Shown: positions 42,848 to 54,392, counted from the first letter of the stretch. The stretch is 64,000 bases of DNA from Oxynema aestuarii AP17 (GCF_012295525.1 NZ_CP051167.1:2914001-2978000); one strand, 5' to 3'. Numbers and translations are program-made. The notes: generated by a model not told the origin, from the sequence alone.

Positions 42848-43499
42848 ACAATTACTGTAAATGTCGCTTCCGATCTTTCTCCATCTGGCGGGCAACGGCG
42901 AACGCGCCGATCGTCTGCAAAGGTGAATCCCTTGTCCGCCAAAATCTGTTTTAAGAAGACGAATTCGAGGAATGGGCAATTATTAAAAAATCTCTAAATT
43001 TTTTCATTCTTTTTACTTTCAATCCGGCGATCGCGTAGCGTCTCCAAAGGAGAATCGCCAGCCCGTAAAATCCGATCGCAATTGCCGCGATCGCGATGTT
43101 TCAAACACGATCGAACCCCGGATCTTCGACCCGACCGATGCGAACGGGAAAGCGTCTCCAAAAGAGAATCGCGGGGGAGGGCTCGACCCGATCGCCGATT
43201 TTGTCATGGGATTCGCCGTCCGAACCGCGATCGGCACCCGCGATCGACTCGGCAACATTTTCGTTGTTTTTTGTAATAAAAATATAGCCTTTTTTAGAAA
43301 TATCTAGGGCAAGATAGAGAAAGAGAGCATTCGAGTCTAGATGGCATTAAACTTGTCCTTAACAAAAGATTCTAAATCTGGCAAATTGTATTGTTGACTT
43401 GCTGTCTCCAACCCGAAGAAGCTCTCTTCTTTTTTGTCGGGGTTCTCGATCTACAAGAAAGATTAAATTTTTATTTTTTGACAGAAAAGAGGAGTCCAA
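42848..43499. other. Spacer with two copies of a short interspersed palindrome
   Basis: No gene was recognised. GCGTCTCCAAAGGAGAATCGC-like units lie at about 43040 and 43150, each next to a HIP1 site. The 3' part (43340-43495) is AT-rich and should carry the promoter of the next receptor gene. Confidence 0.5.
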
Positions 43500-44957
43500 A
43501 TGTTCGATGTCAAACACTATCGGATCCGATCTTGGATTATTGCAGGATATGCTCTTCCGGTATTTTTATTCTTATTGACTTCAACGGCAGTTTTTGTGAA
43601 CGTTCACACGGTTCGAGAAGAAGCAGCTCTCTGGAAAGAATCCGATCGAATCGCCGATTTGATTTATAAACTCGGATTTAACGTCCAGCAATTATCGAGA
43701 GCCGCTCGGGGATACATGCTCGAAAAAAGTGAGATTTCCCGTCAGACTTACGAAGAAGCGGATCGCAACTACGAGAATTACGCTGCCGAACTCCAAACCG
43801 TCATTTCTGACGAACAGCAACGACAAAACTATGAAAAAATGACCGAATTAGTCGAAAATCTCGACCAGTTCGACCGCCAATTAATCGCCTTAGTCGATGC
43901 GGGCAAAACCCAAGAAGCGATCGCCTTGTGGAAAGCCGAAAAAGGTCGCGAACTCAGCGAAGAGATTACCGACATTCTCGAAGCAATGCAAGAGCGAGAA
44001 AACGACATCGTCGAAGAACGACAAGCGGAACAAGAGAATGCCTTAGATTCTCTCTTATCCGTGACCTTGGGTGCGAGTATCGTTTCGCTGCTCGTGGCGA
44101 TCGCCGTCGGGAGTTGGATTATCTCGCGCATCAACCAGCGCATGAACGAAGCCGCCAGTACCGTCGCTTCTTCCTCCCGGCAAATTGCCACGGCGATCGA
44201 AGAACAAGAACGCACCGCCGTCCATCAAGCCTCTTCGGTCAATCAAACCACGACCACGATGGACGAACTGTCCGCCTCCTCGCGACAGTCGGCGCAACAG
44301 GCACAAGATGCATCCACCAGTGCCAACGAAGCCTTAGATCTCGCCGATAAAGGTTCGCAAGCCGTCGTCACCACTCAAGATGGCATCGAAACCCTCAAAA
44401 GTAAAGTCGGCGAGATCGCCGAACAGATCGCCCAACTGAGCAACCAAACCAGCGAAATTCGCGATATTTCTCAATTAGTCGGCGATTTAGCCAATCAAAC
44501 CAACATGCTCGCTCTCAATGCGGCAGTGGAAGCGGTACGGGCCGGAGAACACGGCAAAGGTTTTGCGGTAGTGGCGGCAGAAATCCGCAAATTAGCCGAT
44601 CGCTCGCGCCAATCCGCCCAAAAAATCCATAGTATTGTCAACGAGATTCAAAACTCGATTCACGCCACGGTGATGGTCACCGAGGAAGGGATCAAAACCG
44701 CCGACGAAGGGGTTCGCATTGCCGGAGACACGGCTCTAGCGTTTAACGGCGTTCAGGAAGCGGTCAACAATATGGCCGTCAACAACCAGCAAATTTACTT
44801 AAATTTGCAACAGCAAGCCAGCGCGATCGCCTTAGTCGTCGATGCGATGAATAATCTCAACACAGCCGCTCATGAAAGTGCCGAAGGGATTTCTCAAGTT
44901 AAACTCGGCACGCAACAATTGAATCAAGCCGCCGAACAACTCAAAACGATCATTTAA
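43500..44957 (+). CDS. Methyl-accepting chemotaxis protein 1 (HAMP-less)
   Basis: This 485-residue protein has TM1 at about 12-34, a periplasmic helical sensor (about 35-180) and TM2 at about 183-205. Cytoplasmic coiled coils follow without a recognisable HAMP domain. The hairpin tip [19 protein letters not shown] and the segment [18 protein letters not shown] (about 329-368) match the canonical MCP signalling tip that binds CheW and CheA. ATG with GAGGAG 8 bp upstream. It is the second of six tandem receptor-like genes. Confidence 0.95.
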   Translation: MFDVKHYRIRSWIIAGYALPVFLFLLTSTAVFVNVHTVREEAALWKESDRIADLIYKLGFNVQQLSRAARGYMLEKSEISRQTYEEADRNYENYAAELQTVISDEQQRQNYEKMTELVENLDQFDRQLIALVDAGKTQEAIALWKAEKGRELSEEITDILEAMQERENDIVEERQAEQENALDSLLSVTLGASIVSLLVAIAVGSWIISRINQRMNEAASTVASSSRQIATAIEEQERTAVHQASSVNQTTTTMDELSASSRQSAQQAQDASTSANEALDLADKGSQAVVTTQDGIETLKSKVGEIAEQIAQLSNQTSEIRDISQLVGDLANQTNMLALNAAVEAVRAGEHGKGFAVVAAEIRKLADRSRQSAQKIHSIVNEIQNSIHATVMVTEEGIKTADEGVRIAGDTALAFNGVQEAVNNMAVNNQQIYLNLQQQASAIALVVDAMNNLNTAAHESAEGISQVKLGTQQLNQAAEQLKTII

Positions 44958-45129
44958 TCGGGATCGGCGATCGCGCTTTTGCCGAGAGCCTTGCTCTTTA
45001 ACGGGTATAAAGGATGGGGGTGTCGAGCGATCGCCGCGATCGCTTCCCGGTTGTCAGGATCGAGGGAGTGGCTTGGCGATCGCTATCAGGAGATCGAGAC
45101 CACGATCGACTATCGAGGACAATCAGAAG

Positions 45130-46578
45130 ATGAAACTCGGCCACATGCTTTATATCGGTTTCGCAATTCCCACCATTTCGTTAACGGGATTGGGAATTTA
45201 TTCGCTCTATTCGTTCGCGAACATCGACCACCAAGTGGGTACCATTTACGACGATCGCGTCGTTCCCTTACAACAGCTCAAAAATATTTCTGACGATTAC
45301 GGACTGGCGATTATCGATGCAGTCAACAAAGCGCACGCCGGACTGTGGACGAGCGATCGGGCCTTGGAGTCCGTCAATCGCGCTACGACTCGAATCGAGG
45401 AGAATTGGCAAGCCTATCGACAGACGAACTTAACCCCCCGAGAAGCTCAAGTCGCGCGGGAAGTCGAGCAGTTATTTCAACAAGCGGAACCCGCGATCGC
45501 CAATTTGCGCGCGACGCTGCGGAGCGGGGATCCCGACCGCTTGAGTGCATTTGACGGACCGCTCTATAATGTCATCGACCCGTTGACGGCTAAAATTCAA
45601 GAACTGAGCGATTTACAGTTAGAAATTGCCGAAGACGAACGGGAAAAAGCGGCACAAATTTATCGCCAAACTTTGATGGTGTTTATTCCGTTTTTGGCGG
45701 TCGCCTTAATTATTGGTTCCCCTGTCGGTTTTGTCACCATTCGTCGGGCGATCGTCGCGACTTTACAGGATATTGTCAACGCGATCGCCACGTCTTCTAA
45801 TGAAATTGCCAGCACGACTAACCAACACGAGCGCATTACCCAACAGCAAGCCTCTGCGGTCAATCAAACCACCTCTTCCGTGGATGAATTAAATGCGTCT
45901 TCTCGTCAAGCCGCCAACCAAGCGGATTTATCGGCGCAGGGCGCTCAAAAAGCCCTCAATCTGGCTGGAAAAGGCACGAATGCGGTCGAGAAAACCTTAC
46001 AAGAAATGACCTTACTCAAGGGAAAAGTCGAAGGAATGCGACTGCAAATTGAAGAATTGAGCAATCGCGCCAATCAAATCGGCAACATTGCCACAATGGT
46101 GAGTGATTTTGCGTCTCAAACAAACGTCCTCGCACTCAATGCTGCCGTGGAAGCGGTGCGAGCGGGGGAAGATGGGAAAGGTTTCGGGGTGGTCGCCAGT
46201 GAAATTCGCAAACTGGCCGATCGCAGTCATCATTCTGCCGAACAAATTAATACCTTAGTGAAGGAGTTGGAAGAGTCGTTGACGGCGACAGTGAGGGCTT
46301 CTAACGAAAGTAATAAGAGTGTGGAAATTGGCATGGAAATTACCCGAGATACTGCCACCGTATTTGAAGGGGTTCGCGAGGCGATCGAAGAAGTGGTCGT
46401 CAGTGTTAAAGAAATTTCTAGAAGCACCCGCGAACAATCGGCGGCGATCGAACAAATTCTCGACGCAATGCAGCATGTCAATATTTCGGCCAACGAAACG
46501 GCTCAAGGGATTAAAGTCACGAAACTGGGGATGGAAAACCTAAATATTAAGGCTAAAGAGCTTAAAGAATTAATTTAG
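45130..46578 (+). CDS. Methyl-accepting chemotaxis protein 2 (4-helix-bundle sensor)
   Basis: The ATG at 45130 is preferred over an upstream in-frame start because GAGGA precedes it and the protein then begins at the first TM ([14 protein letters not shown]), giving 482 residues. The sensor region (about 30-180) contains [16 protein letters not shown], the 4HB_MCP signature. TM2 is at about 190-210. The tip [17 protein letters not shown] is canonical (from residue about 329). The sensor closely resembles that of the fifth receptor (50551-52017), which implies duplication. Confidence 0.93.
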   Translation: MKLGHMLYIGFAIPTISLTGLGIYSLYSFANIDHQVGTIYDDRVVPLQQLKNISDDYGLAIIDAVNKAHAGLWTSDRALESVNRATTRIEENWQAYRQTNLTPREAQVAREVEQLFQQAEPAIANLRATLRSGDPDRLSAFDGPLYNVIDPLTAKIQELSDLQLEIAEDEREKAAQIYRQTLMVFIPFLAVALIIGSPVGFVTIRRAIVATLQDIVNAIATSSNEIASTTNQHERITQQQASAVNQTTSSVDELNASSRQAANQADLSAQGAQKALNLAGKGTNAVEKTLQEMTLLKGKVEGMRLQIEELSNRANQIGNIATMVSDFASQTNVLALNAAVEAVRAGEDGKGFGVVASEIRKLADRSHHSAEQINTLVKELEESLTATVRASNESNKSVEIGMEITRDTATVFEGVREAIEEVVVSVKEISRSTREQSAAIEQILDAMQHVNISANETAQGIKVTKLGMENLNIKAKELKELI

Positions 46579-47202
46579 TGGATTCGCGAGCTATTACCGA
46601 TCGTTTTTTTGAGGCGATCGCCCCCTGACTTGCTTTCGCAAACACAACGTTCGATCGGCTATTTCTCTTTTAAAATGCATAGGAGTAAAGTGGCGGGTAT
46701 CTCGATCGCAGCACCGAAAATTTTATTTATAATTATGGTTTTAGGAACGATTCTCCTCAGTCGAGGCTTTCGCGTTCGCGCTTCTTGACCCATGCTGTTT
46801 AAAATTCTAACAGCTAAGTATTTCAAGTATTTCATCACTCAGATATAGTCATCTGCGATCGTTTGGAATGGTCAGTAGATAGGATTTTAACCCGATTCAA
46901 CCGTGGGTACGGTTCGATTTCAGTGGATAGATTCTTTTCACGGGAATGATAGGTTAGATCGATGGATTGAGATCGTAAGATTTATAGAGGATACTCGCGA
47001 TCGATCGATTTTACAACTCAGATAGGATTGCGAGATCTAGCATTTCTCATTCACAATAAAGTACGCGCAAACAATCTGTCATTCCGGTGACAACGGAGAT
47101 CTCCCTCAATCTCCGTTGCTGAGTGAATCCAGAATATAGGGATAATTTTGATATTAGGATCGAAATCTATCCATTTGTTCAAGATAATCGAGGTCAATAC
47201 CC
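46579..47202. other. Spacer between receptor genes, no gene recognised
   Basis: The spacer contains scattered short palindromes (CGATTCTCCTC near 46750) and AT-rich parts. The last 150 bases probably hold the promoter of the next receptor gene. Confidence 0.4.
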
Positions 47203-48531
47203 GTGTTCGATCGCTTAACTCTTCGCACTCGTATTCTTTTGGGATATTCCATTCCCGTACTCCTATCGACGATCTCGGCTGGAGCTGTGTTTTTTAGCGT
47301 CCAAAATGTGAAGGATTCTTTAGATAGTTCCGAATTGGGTCAAGTCATCGTTAAAAATTCTGACTTAATTGCTTTAAATATTACCAGAATACAGCGTGCA
47401 GCCCGAGGATACTTAATTCAAAAAAATCCGGAAGTTATTGATGATTTTGAAACAAGTTTGTCTAAATTAAATCAATCTAAAGAAGTCTTGAAAAATATTG
47501 ACACGATGATTCCGGAACAGCGAGCGAGGTTAGAGGGAATTCTTAAAATCTCCCAAGAAGTAATCGACTTCAATCAAGAATTGCTCGAATTGGCTCAAAA
47601 CGGACAAGAAAAAGAAGCTCTAGACCTGTATCGATCGCAATTCCGGCAAAGCTTGAATGCTCAAATCGAAAACGCTCTCAATGAGTTTAATAGTGAAGAA
47701 GATAAACTTCAAGATCTCAAAAATGAGAACACTGTATCGAATTTAGAACGGTTGAGTATTTTAGTGTTAGCCAGTACGGCGATTGTGTTGGGGTTGGCGT
47801 TCGTTTCAGCTTGGGCGATCGCCAATCGAATTACAGAAACAATTAAAACCACCGCCACGACGATCGCCAGTTCTTCTCAAGAAATTGCCAGCACGATCGA
47901 ACAGCAAGAACGGGTCTTGCAAGAACAAGCGACCGCCGTCAGCGAAACGACGACGACGATGGACGAACTCAATGCATCTTCCCATCAATCTGCAGACCGT
48001 TCGGAGACGATGCGCGATCGGGTCGAACAAATTTCCGATCGCATCGTCCATTTAACCGAACAGGTCAATCAAATCGAAAAAATTGCGACCTTAGTCAGCG
48101 ATTTAGCCAATCAAACTAACATGCTCTCTCTTAATGCTGCTGTCGAAGCCGTTCGTGCGGGAGAACACGGAAAAGGCTTTTCTGTTGTTGCCACCGAAAT
48201 TCGCAAACTCGCCGATCGCAGCAAGCAATCGGCAGAAAAAATTAGTGAATTAATCGTCGATATTCGCAATGCAACGAATTCGGCGGTTGTCATTAACGAA
48301 GATGGCGGACGCAGTGTGGAAAGTATTGTTTCTGCCGTGAACTATATTGCCGTCAATGCCCAACAAATTTCTTTAAGTTCCCAACAACAAGCCCTGGCTA
48401 CTCAACAAGTGGTTTCTGCGATGAATAAACTGAATCAATCGGCGCAAGAAACGGCTTCGGGAATTGCCCAAACAAAAATAGGTATTCAACAACTCAATCA
48501 AGCAGCTATACGACTGAAAGAAGAAGTTTAA
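47203..48531 (+). CDS. Methyl-accepting chemotaxis protein 3 (HAMP-less, short)
   Basis: This 442-residue protein starts with GTG at 47203, with GAGG 9 bp before it. TM1 is at about 12-31, the periplasmic helical sensor at about 35-185 and TM2 at about 186-206. Signalling helices have the tip [19 protein letters not shown] (from about 301). It is about 40 residues shorter than its neighbours, mainly because the coiled coil before the tip is shorter. The underlying DNA is more AT-rich than that of its neighbours. Conserved methylatable Glu/Gln pairs (for example NQIEKIATL) are present. Confidence 0.93.
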   Translation: MFDRLTLRTRILLGYSIPVLLSTISAGAVFFSVQNVKDSLDSSELGQVIVKNSDLIALNITRIQRAARGYLIQKNPEVIDDFETSLSKLNQSKEVLKNIDTMIPEQRARLEGILKISQEVIDFNQELLELAQNGQEKEALDLYRSQFRQSLNAQIENALNEFNSEEDKLQDLKNENTVSNLERLSILVLASTAIVLGLAFVSAWAIANRITETIKTTATTIASSSQEIASTIEQQERVLQEQATAVSETTTTMDELNASSHQSADRSETMRDRVEQISDRIVHLTEQVNQIEKIATLVSDLANQTNMLSLNAAVEAVRAGEHGKGFSVVATEIRKLADRSKQSAEKISELIVDIRNATNSAVVINEDGGRSVESIVSAVNYIAVNAQQISLSSQQQALATQQVVSAMNKLNQSAQETASGIAQTKIGIQQLNQAAIRLKEEV

Positions 48532-49052
48532 TTGGAAGATCGGAGTGGCGATCGCCCCTCGATTCGGTTAAGTTTAGATGGGCCGATCGCCATTATCAAT
48601 GCTTTGAAGTCCGTCAGGGGTTGGGTGACTTGGTGCGATCGAAGAAATGACAGGTTCGATGGGTGCAGCTCGCGACGATCGAAAACGCGATCGTTTCCCG
48701 AGTCGATCCGAGCGATTCTCCTCCGGAGAGCCTAGGTAAACGGATCGAGAATACCGGATACAAAAACAGGGAATCTAGCCGTTAGAAATCCTCCCCATTG
48801 AATTGACTTTTTCTTTATACGCAGTCAAATCTTCCCGAGTCAAATGTGTTAAACTCCATTCATTTAAGATATTTTCAGACCGGATCGAAGATCGAAGAGA
48901 TGAAGAAAAACATACATTAGTTTTAAAGACGGCAATGTTTACAGGATCTGGGGACTCGATCGTAGTCCGATCGCGCGATCGAGCATAGATGTATTCCAAC
49001 CGGGTTTAACAGGGTTTAATCGTCAAATTCATAGAGTAACGAGTAGGGATTG
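48532..49052. other. Spacer between receptor genes, no gene recognised
   Basis: An ATTCTCCTCCGGAGAG palindrome at about 48713-48728 belongs to the same short-repeat family as the sites near 40210 and 43040. The open frames here look like chance. Confidence 0.4.
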
Positions 49053-50492
49053 ATGCTCAATTTAAAATTGAAAGGGCAAATTTTATCGGGATATGCAATT
49101 CCCATTTTGTTATTGAGCGCGATCGCGCCTCTAGTATTTGTCAATGCTCGCAATGTCAACCAACTGACCGACGCGATCGAGATCTCTCATGGGGTATCGG
49201 ACTCGATGTCGGAAGCCACCCTCAATGCAATCCGAATGGAGCGATCGTTACGCGGTTATTTGGTCAATCAGAAGCCGCGCCATCGAGAAGGATTTGAAAT
49301 CGGACTGAGCAGTTACAACCAAACGGTAAGAAACCTCGAAAATCAGATCGAAGCGCTTCGAGATCCCGAACAGAAACAGCGTTTTCAACGGTTCGTACAA
49401 CTCGGCGAACAACTTGCAGCGACTCAGAACCAAATGCTCGCTTTGGTTCAAAATGACAATTTAAACGCCGCTTTACAAGCATTTGCGACGGACGAAAGTA
49501 GCGAAATTATTCGCAAGATGCAAGCGATTTACGACGAGTTTCTCGAACGCGAGCGCATTCGGCTCGCTCAGGGAAAAGAGCGTACCCACGACGCACTAGA
49601 TTTTCTCAGTCTCCTGGCAATTTGGGGAACGCCGATCGCGATCGCGCTGTGTTTGTGGAGTGCGATTTATATTGCCGCTCGCGTGCGCGATCGCATCGAA
49701 GAGGCGGTGCGATCGATTTCCACGTCTTCTCACGAAATTGCGGCGACGGCACAACAGCAAGAGCGCAACGCCTCCCAACAATCGAGTTTCGTGCGTGAAA
49801 CCACTACCTCCATGAACGAGTTGGATGCGTCCTCTAAAACCACTGCCGAACGGGCCGAAGAAGCGGCGCAAGGCGTCTTTCACATTCTCAAATTAGTCAG
49901 TGGCAAAACCCTCGACGGCGTTCGCGCCGGACTGGAGCCTGGGGATTCGTTCGATCGCGACGGCACGAATTTAGAAGGGAAAGTCAGCCAAATTGCGTTA
50001 CAGATGGAGATTTTGAGGGAACAGCTCGGCCAAATCGATAAAATTGCCAATTTAGTGAGTAATTTAGCGGAACAAACGAATATGCTCGCGCTCAATGCGG
50101 CGGTGGAAGCCGTGCGCGCGGGAGAAGGAGGTAAAGGGTTTGGAATTGTAGCCAGTGAAATTCGCAAATTAGCCGATCGCTCCCGTAAATCGGCGGAGCA
50201 AATTAATACGTTAGTGCAGGATATTCAAAAAGCGACTCAAGCCACGGTGACGGCGACGAAAGAAGGGAATCAAACGGTAGAAGTCGTGGTCGGGGCGATC
50301 GATGAAATTGTCGGCAGTATTCAAGCGATTTCCGGCAATGCTCGGGAGCAGGCGATCGCCATTTCTCAAGTCGTGGAAGCCATGCACCGCTTAAATTTAG
50401 CCTCGGGAGAAACGGCCACTGGCATCGCTCAAGTACGAACGGGGACGCAACAGCTCAACACGGCTATTCTTGATTTGAAAAAGCTCGTTTAA
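49053..50492 (+). CDS. Methyl-accepting chemotaxis protein 4 (HAMP-less)
   Basis: The ATG at 49053 is used, one codon after an in-frame TTG; AGGG lies 7 bp upstream. The protein has 479 residues with TM1 at about 9-30, a helical sensor (about 35-185) and TM2 at about 190-208 (FLSLLAIWGTPIAIAL). The long cytoplasmic coiled coil has the tip [19 protein letters not shown] (from about 338). No HAMP is visible. A 25-residue acidic insertion (about 283-310, with GLEPGDSFDRDGTN) breaks the usual heptad pattern before the tip and is unusual. Confidence 0.93.
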   Translation: MLNLKLKGQILSGYAIPILLLSAIAPLVFVNARNVNQLTDAIEISHGVSDSMSEATLNAIRMERSLRGYLVNQKPRHREGFEIGLSSYNQTVRNLENQIEALRDPEQKQRFQRFVQLGEQLAATQNQMLALVQNDNLNAALQAFATDESSEIIRKMQAIYDEFLERERIRLAQGKERTHDALDFLSLLAIWGTPIAIALCLWSAIYIAARVRDRIEEAVRSISTSSHEIAATAQQQERNASQQSSFVRETTTSMNELDASSKTTAERAEEAAQGVFHILKLVSGKTLDGVRAGLEPGDSFDRDGTNLEGKVSQIALQMEILREQLGQIDKIANLVSNLAEQTNMLALNAAVEAVRAGEGGKGFGIVASEIRKLADRSRKSAEQINTLVQDIQKATQATVTATKEGNQTVEVVVGAIDEIVGSIQAISGNAREQAIAISQVVEAMHRLNLASGETATGIAQVRTGTQQLNTAILDLKKLV

Positions 50493-50550
50493 TTAGGTTT
50501 TATTTTCGATTAATTTTATTGAGTTTGAGCGATGAGTTTGAGCGATCGCA

Positions 50551-52017
50551 ATGACCGCATTTCAATCCAGTTATTTTTTATTTGAACGATCCCTCATGTT
50601 AGTCAGAACCCAAAAATTACGAACGAAACTTTATTTCGGCTTTTTTGTAATTCCGGCAACAATTTTAGTCGGAATTAGTATTTATTCACTTTTATCTTTT
50701 TTTCGCATCGATCGCGAAGTCGGTCTCATTTACGACGATCGCATCGTTCCTTTACTCTTGCTCAAATCTGTCGAGCAAAGTTATGCGGTCGAGATTATCG
50801 ATGCGGCCAATAAAGTGAATGAAGGAATCATGGGGCAGACCGAAGCTTTAGCGATTGTAGAAACTGCTCAAAATAATATTTCCGAAAAGTGGAGCGACTA
50901 TACGGAGATCGAAGTAGAGGAGCGAGAACGGCAATTAATTAAAGAAGCCCGCGATCGCTTTGCGGTAGCCGACGTTCAAATCGAGCAACTAAAAGACAGT
51001 TTGAGCCGGGGCGATCGCGCTCGGATTGCCCAGTTAGACGGGGAACTATACCGGGCGATCGATCCGGTTTCCCAAACCTTGAGAGAACTCAGTGAAATTC
51101 AATTAGAAATGGCGGCGATCGAACGAAAGAAAGCAGGAAAAATCGTCAAACAAACGGTTTGGATTTACACGATTTTACTGGCGATCGCCGTCGTCGGCGC
51201 CTCTCCGTTCGGCTATGTTTTCAGTCAGTCGATCCTGTCCAAATTGCGAGAAACGGTGAATCGGGTCAGTCGCAGTTCTAGCGAGATCGCCGCCGCCGCC
51301 GAAGAACAGGAAAAAGTGGCCACCCAGCAAGCGAGTGCAGTCAATCAAACCACCAGCACCATTGAAGAGTTGAACGCTTCGTCACAACAATCGGCCCGCC
51401 AAGCTCAAGTCGCCCTCGATCGCGCCAAACAGGTTCTCATTCTGGTCGATAGTGCCAGCGTACACCACGAGGGGGTTCGAGATCGCGGCGAGGGACTGCG
51501 CCAGAAAGTCGATCGGATCGCCGAACAAACTGTCAGCTTGATGGAGCAGGTCCAAACGATCGATAAAATTGCGGATATGGTCAGCACTCTGGCCAATCAA
51601 ACGAACGTCCTGGCTCTCAATGCCTCTGTAGAGGCGGTGCGCGCCGGAGGGGAGGGAAAAGGGTTTGGCGTAGTCGCCAGCGAAATCCGCAAACTCGCCG
51701 ACGAAAGCCGCAAAGCTGCCGAACGGATCAATCAACTGGTCTCCGAGATCGAAAGTGCCACGGATCGGACGGTTCGCACGAGTGTGGAAGGAAAACAAAC
51801 CGTCGGCATTATTGTCGAAGCTATCAATGAGATTGTGGTCAATTCCCAGCAAATTTCCCTGACTTCCAAACAGCAGGCGATCGCCCTCGATCAAGTCGTC
51901 ACGGCAATGAGCAGTATCAATGCAGGGTCGAAGGAAACCGCAAGCGGGATCGCGCAAACGAAAGAAAGTACGCACAAGCTCAACGAGGCAGCGCGGACGT
52001 TAAGCTCGATGGTTTGA
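50551..52017 (+). CDS. Methyl-accepting chemotaxis protein 5 (4-helix-bundle sensor)
   Basis: This 488-residue protein has TM1 at about 25-48, a sensor with IDREVGLIYDDRIVPLLLL (4HB_MCP), TM2 at about 205-225, and a coiled coil with tip [18 protein letters not shown] (from about 348) continuing [18 protein letters not shown]. The first part of the tip has Gly-Gly-Glu instead of Ala-Gly-Glu. An ATG at 50596 is an alternative start that would remove 15 residues before the first TM. It lies only 58 bp after the fourth receptor gene and is probably cotranscribed with it. Confidence 0.93.
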   Translation: MTAFQSSYFLFERSLMLVRTQKLRTKLYFGFFVIPATILVGISIYSLLSFFRIDREVGLIYDDRIVPLLLLKSVEQSYAVEIIDAANKVNEGIMGQTEALAIVETAQNNISEKWSDYTEIEVEERERQLIKEARDRFAVADVQIEQLKDSLSRGDRARIAQLDGELYRAIDPVSQTLRELSEIQLEMAAIERKKAGKIVKQTVWIYTILLAIAVVGASPFGYVFSQSILSKLRETVNRVSRSSSEIAAAAEEQEKVATQQASAVNQTTSTIEELNASSQQSARQAQVALDRAKQVLILVDSASVHHEGVRDRGEGLRQKVDRIAEQTVSLMEQVQTIDKIADMVSTLANQTNVLALNASVEAVRAGGEGKGFGVVASEIRKLADESRKAAERINQLVSEIESATDRTVRTSVEGKQTVGIIVEAINEIVVNSQQISLTSKQQAIALDQVVTAMSSINAGSKETASGIAQTKESTHKLNEAARTLSSMV

Positions 52018-52175
52018 GAAGCCGTCCCCTGTAAGGATTCCCCGCTCCCAGTTCCCGACTCTCCCCTGGGCTATTGAGAATTTGCACCGAATTGGGCATA
52101 GTAGAGGCACTGAGCGATCGCGGACTCGACACCGGAAAGGCTCAGCGCCTCTACTATCACGGAAGATCGATCGGC

Positions 52176-54392
52176 GTGAAATTTATTCGTCCTCCGGGTC
52201 TCTTTCCCGACAAAAAAGCCAATCCCGAGCGATCGCAACCGACCGAGATCGAAACGAAAGGCTCGATCTGGCGCCGGGGTGCTGCCAGCGTGCTAGAAAT
52301 TACCTTGCTCGTGGCCAGTGCCCTCGGCCCGTGGGGTGCGGGGGAATATCTGCGAACTCACGAGGCGGGGGGCGATCGCGTGCCGCTCCATCCGGTATTG
52401 GCCCGAGCTCAAGATGCGATCGCGCCAATTTTGGCGTTGCCGCGTCCTTGCGACGATCGCACGGGACGGTCCTGCGTGGAGCGCGTTCCCCCGGCGACGA
52501 ATTTACTGTGGATGGCGGCGATCGTCGCTCCGGTGACCCTGGGAGCGTGGCAACTGTACGCTTTGGGCAAAACAGGTCAAACCTTGCCGAAACGCTGGTT
52601 TCGGGTGGAGGTGCTGGCGGTGAGCGGGCGAACGCCGGGTTTGCTCCGGGCAGTAGTGCGCGAACTGGTGGGACGTTGGGGAATGGGTGTGGGTTTGGCT
52701 TATTGTCTTTGGCGTTACGGCGGTGCGGTGCCGGATTTGACGTTACTCGGGGCGTTGGCGGCGGGGAGTTTGGCGTTAGATAGTTTAAATGCCTGTTTCG
52801 ATCGCGATCGCCGGGCCTTACACGATCGGGTGGCGGGAACGTTGGCGATCGATGCGGCGTTGGAGAGTTTCTACACCAGTCCCTTACAAAACTGCACGGG
52901 AACCCAGGGCGATCCTTTGGATAGGGTAAAAATCTCTCAAGCGCACCGCTCGACCTCCATGGATAGTAAAGCTAAGATTTCCCCGGCTCTCGTCCCTCTC
53001 GAACAGGTACCCGCCGGGATACACTGGATGCGGCGCCCCCTCGGTTGGGGCCTTGCTCTCGGAATCGGGCTGAGTACCTTTCTCGTCACTTGGATGGGTA
53101 CTCAGATTTACGTCGAGGGACAGCAAACGTTACGCGATCGCGCCGAACGCGAACGGGAAACCTTTCTCGCCCTCGTGGAAAAATTCGCCCCGGACGAACG
53201 CCAGGGCGCCATCCTCGCCCTCGGCAATCTCGACGCCCCCGATGCGGGGATTCAATTGCTTGCGGACTTACTCGGACTTGAAAATGATGGCGATCGCCTC
53301 GAAGCCATCCAACAAGCTCTCGTCAGTAGCGGTCCGCGCGCCCTTCCCTATCTCAAAACCGCCAACCAAGCGGTGAGAGCCGATCTCGATGCTTTGCGCT
53401 ACAGCGCCGATACTGCCCAACGGCAAATGGTGGAACGGCGCTTGCAAGCGACCCAACGGGCGATCGCCAAATTGTTAAAAATTCATAGCGGCGATTTAGA
53501 CGAAATCGATCTCAATCGCACCCATCTCGGACGGCTCGATACCGATGCCGCTTTTGCTCTGGTTCTCGAAAAAACGGATTTATCGGGGATTCAACTGCGC
53601 GGCGCCCGACTCGACGGCGCCAGTTTTCGCGGCAGTCTTTTTTACGGGGCCGGGAGCGATCGCCGTTTCGGTACCTTCGACGATCGCAAAGCGGATTTGA
53701 CCGCCAGCACCCTCACCGATGCGGACTTGCGCGCTGCTTTTCTCTCTCAGGCGATCTTAGAAAATACCGACTTGCAACGCGCCAATCTCAGCAGCGCCAA
53801 CTTATCTCAAGCGAAGCTCAACCGCGCCAATCTCAGCAGCGTGCGGGCGATCGATACGGACTTCCAACAAGCGACCCTCGCCGAAGCGACCTTTACCGGA
53901 GCCCATCTCGGCGAGGCCAATTTTGCGGGAGCTCAACTTGAGGGCGCCCGCCTCACCCGCACCGAAGCGGTGGGGTCGAACTGGCGCGCCGCCTCGGTGA
54001 TGCGAACGAATTGGCAAGACGCCGATTTAACCACTGCCGATTTTACCCAAGCGAACTTACAACAAGCCAATTTCAGCAGCGCTCAACTCAACGGCGCCGA
54101 CTTCACTGGGGCGAATTTGCAACAGGTGAATTTTCAACGGGCCGATTTGAGTGCGGCAGTTTTGCGCGGGGCGACTCTCGACGGCGCCGATTTTCAAGGG
54201 GTCAATTTCACTGTTTCCTCGTCGTCCGAAGAAGTGGATTTTATTAAACCTTCTTCGGAGTCCGAGGGGGTCGATTTGCTGACGGGGGTCAATTTTAATT
54301 CGGTTCGCAATTTGGACGATCGCCAGATCGAGTATATTTGTGCGCGAGGGGGGATTCACGATCTCTGTTCCCCCGGCGCCGAGTCGTGGTAG
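52176..54392 (+). CDS. RDD-family membrane protein fused to pentapeptide repeats
   Basis: The likely start is the GTG at 52176 (then KFIRPPGLFPDKK), with GGAAGA upstream; the frame opens 34 codons earlier at a TTG. Residues about 1-240 contain hydrophobic segments with the RDD-type motif LGKTGQTLPKRWFRVEV and FDRDRRALHDRVAG. Another TM lies at about 300-320. A helical HEAT-like segment comes next, then about 180 residues of A(D/N)LXX pentapeptide repeats forming a right-handed beta-helix. Ends with a capping segment. Proteins of this fusion type are found in cyanobacteria with unknown function. It follows the receptor genes on the same strand but no link is proven. Confidence 0.8.
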   Translation: MKFIRPPGLFPDKKANPERSQPTEIETKGSIWRRGAASVLEITLLVASALGPWGAGEYLRTHEAGGDRVPLHPVLARAQDAIAPILALPRPCDDRTGRSCVERVPPATNLLWMAAIVAPVTLGAWQLYALGKTGQTLPKRWFRVEVLAVSGRTPGLLRAVVRELVGRWGMGVGLAYCLWRYGGAVPDLTLLGALAAGSLALDSLNACFDRDRRALHDRVAGTLAIDAALESFYTSPLQNCTGTQGDPLDRVKISQAHRSTSMDSKAKISPALVPLEQVPAGIHWMRRPLGWGLALGIGLSTFLVTWMGTQIYVEGQQTLRDRAERERETFLALVEKFAPDERQGAILALGNLDAPDAGIQLLADLLGLENDGDRLEAIQQALVSSGPRALPYLKTANQAVRADLDALRYSADTAQRQMVERRLQATQRAIAKLLKIHSGDLDEIDLNRTHLGRLDTDAAFALVLEKTDLSGIQLRGARLDGASFRGSLFYGAGSDRRFGTFDDRKADLTASTLTDADLRAAFLSQAILENTDLQRANLSSANLSQAKLNRANLSSVRAIDTDFQQATLAEATFTGAHLGEANFAGAQLEGARLTRTEAVGSNWRAASVMRTNWQDADLTTADFTQANLQQANFSSAQLNGADFTGANLQQVNFQRADLSAAVLRGATLDGADFQGVNFTVSSSSEEVDFIKPSSESEGVDLLTGVNFNSVRNLDDRQIEYICARGGIHDLCSPGAESW

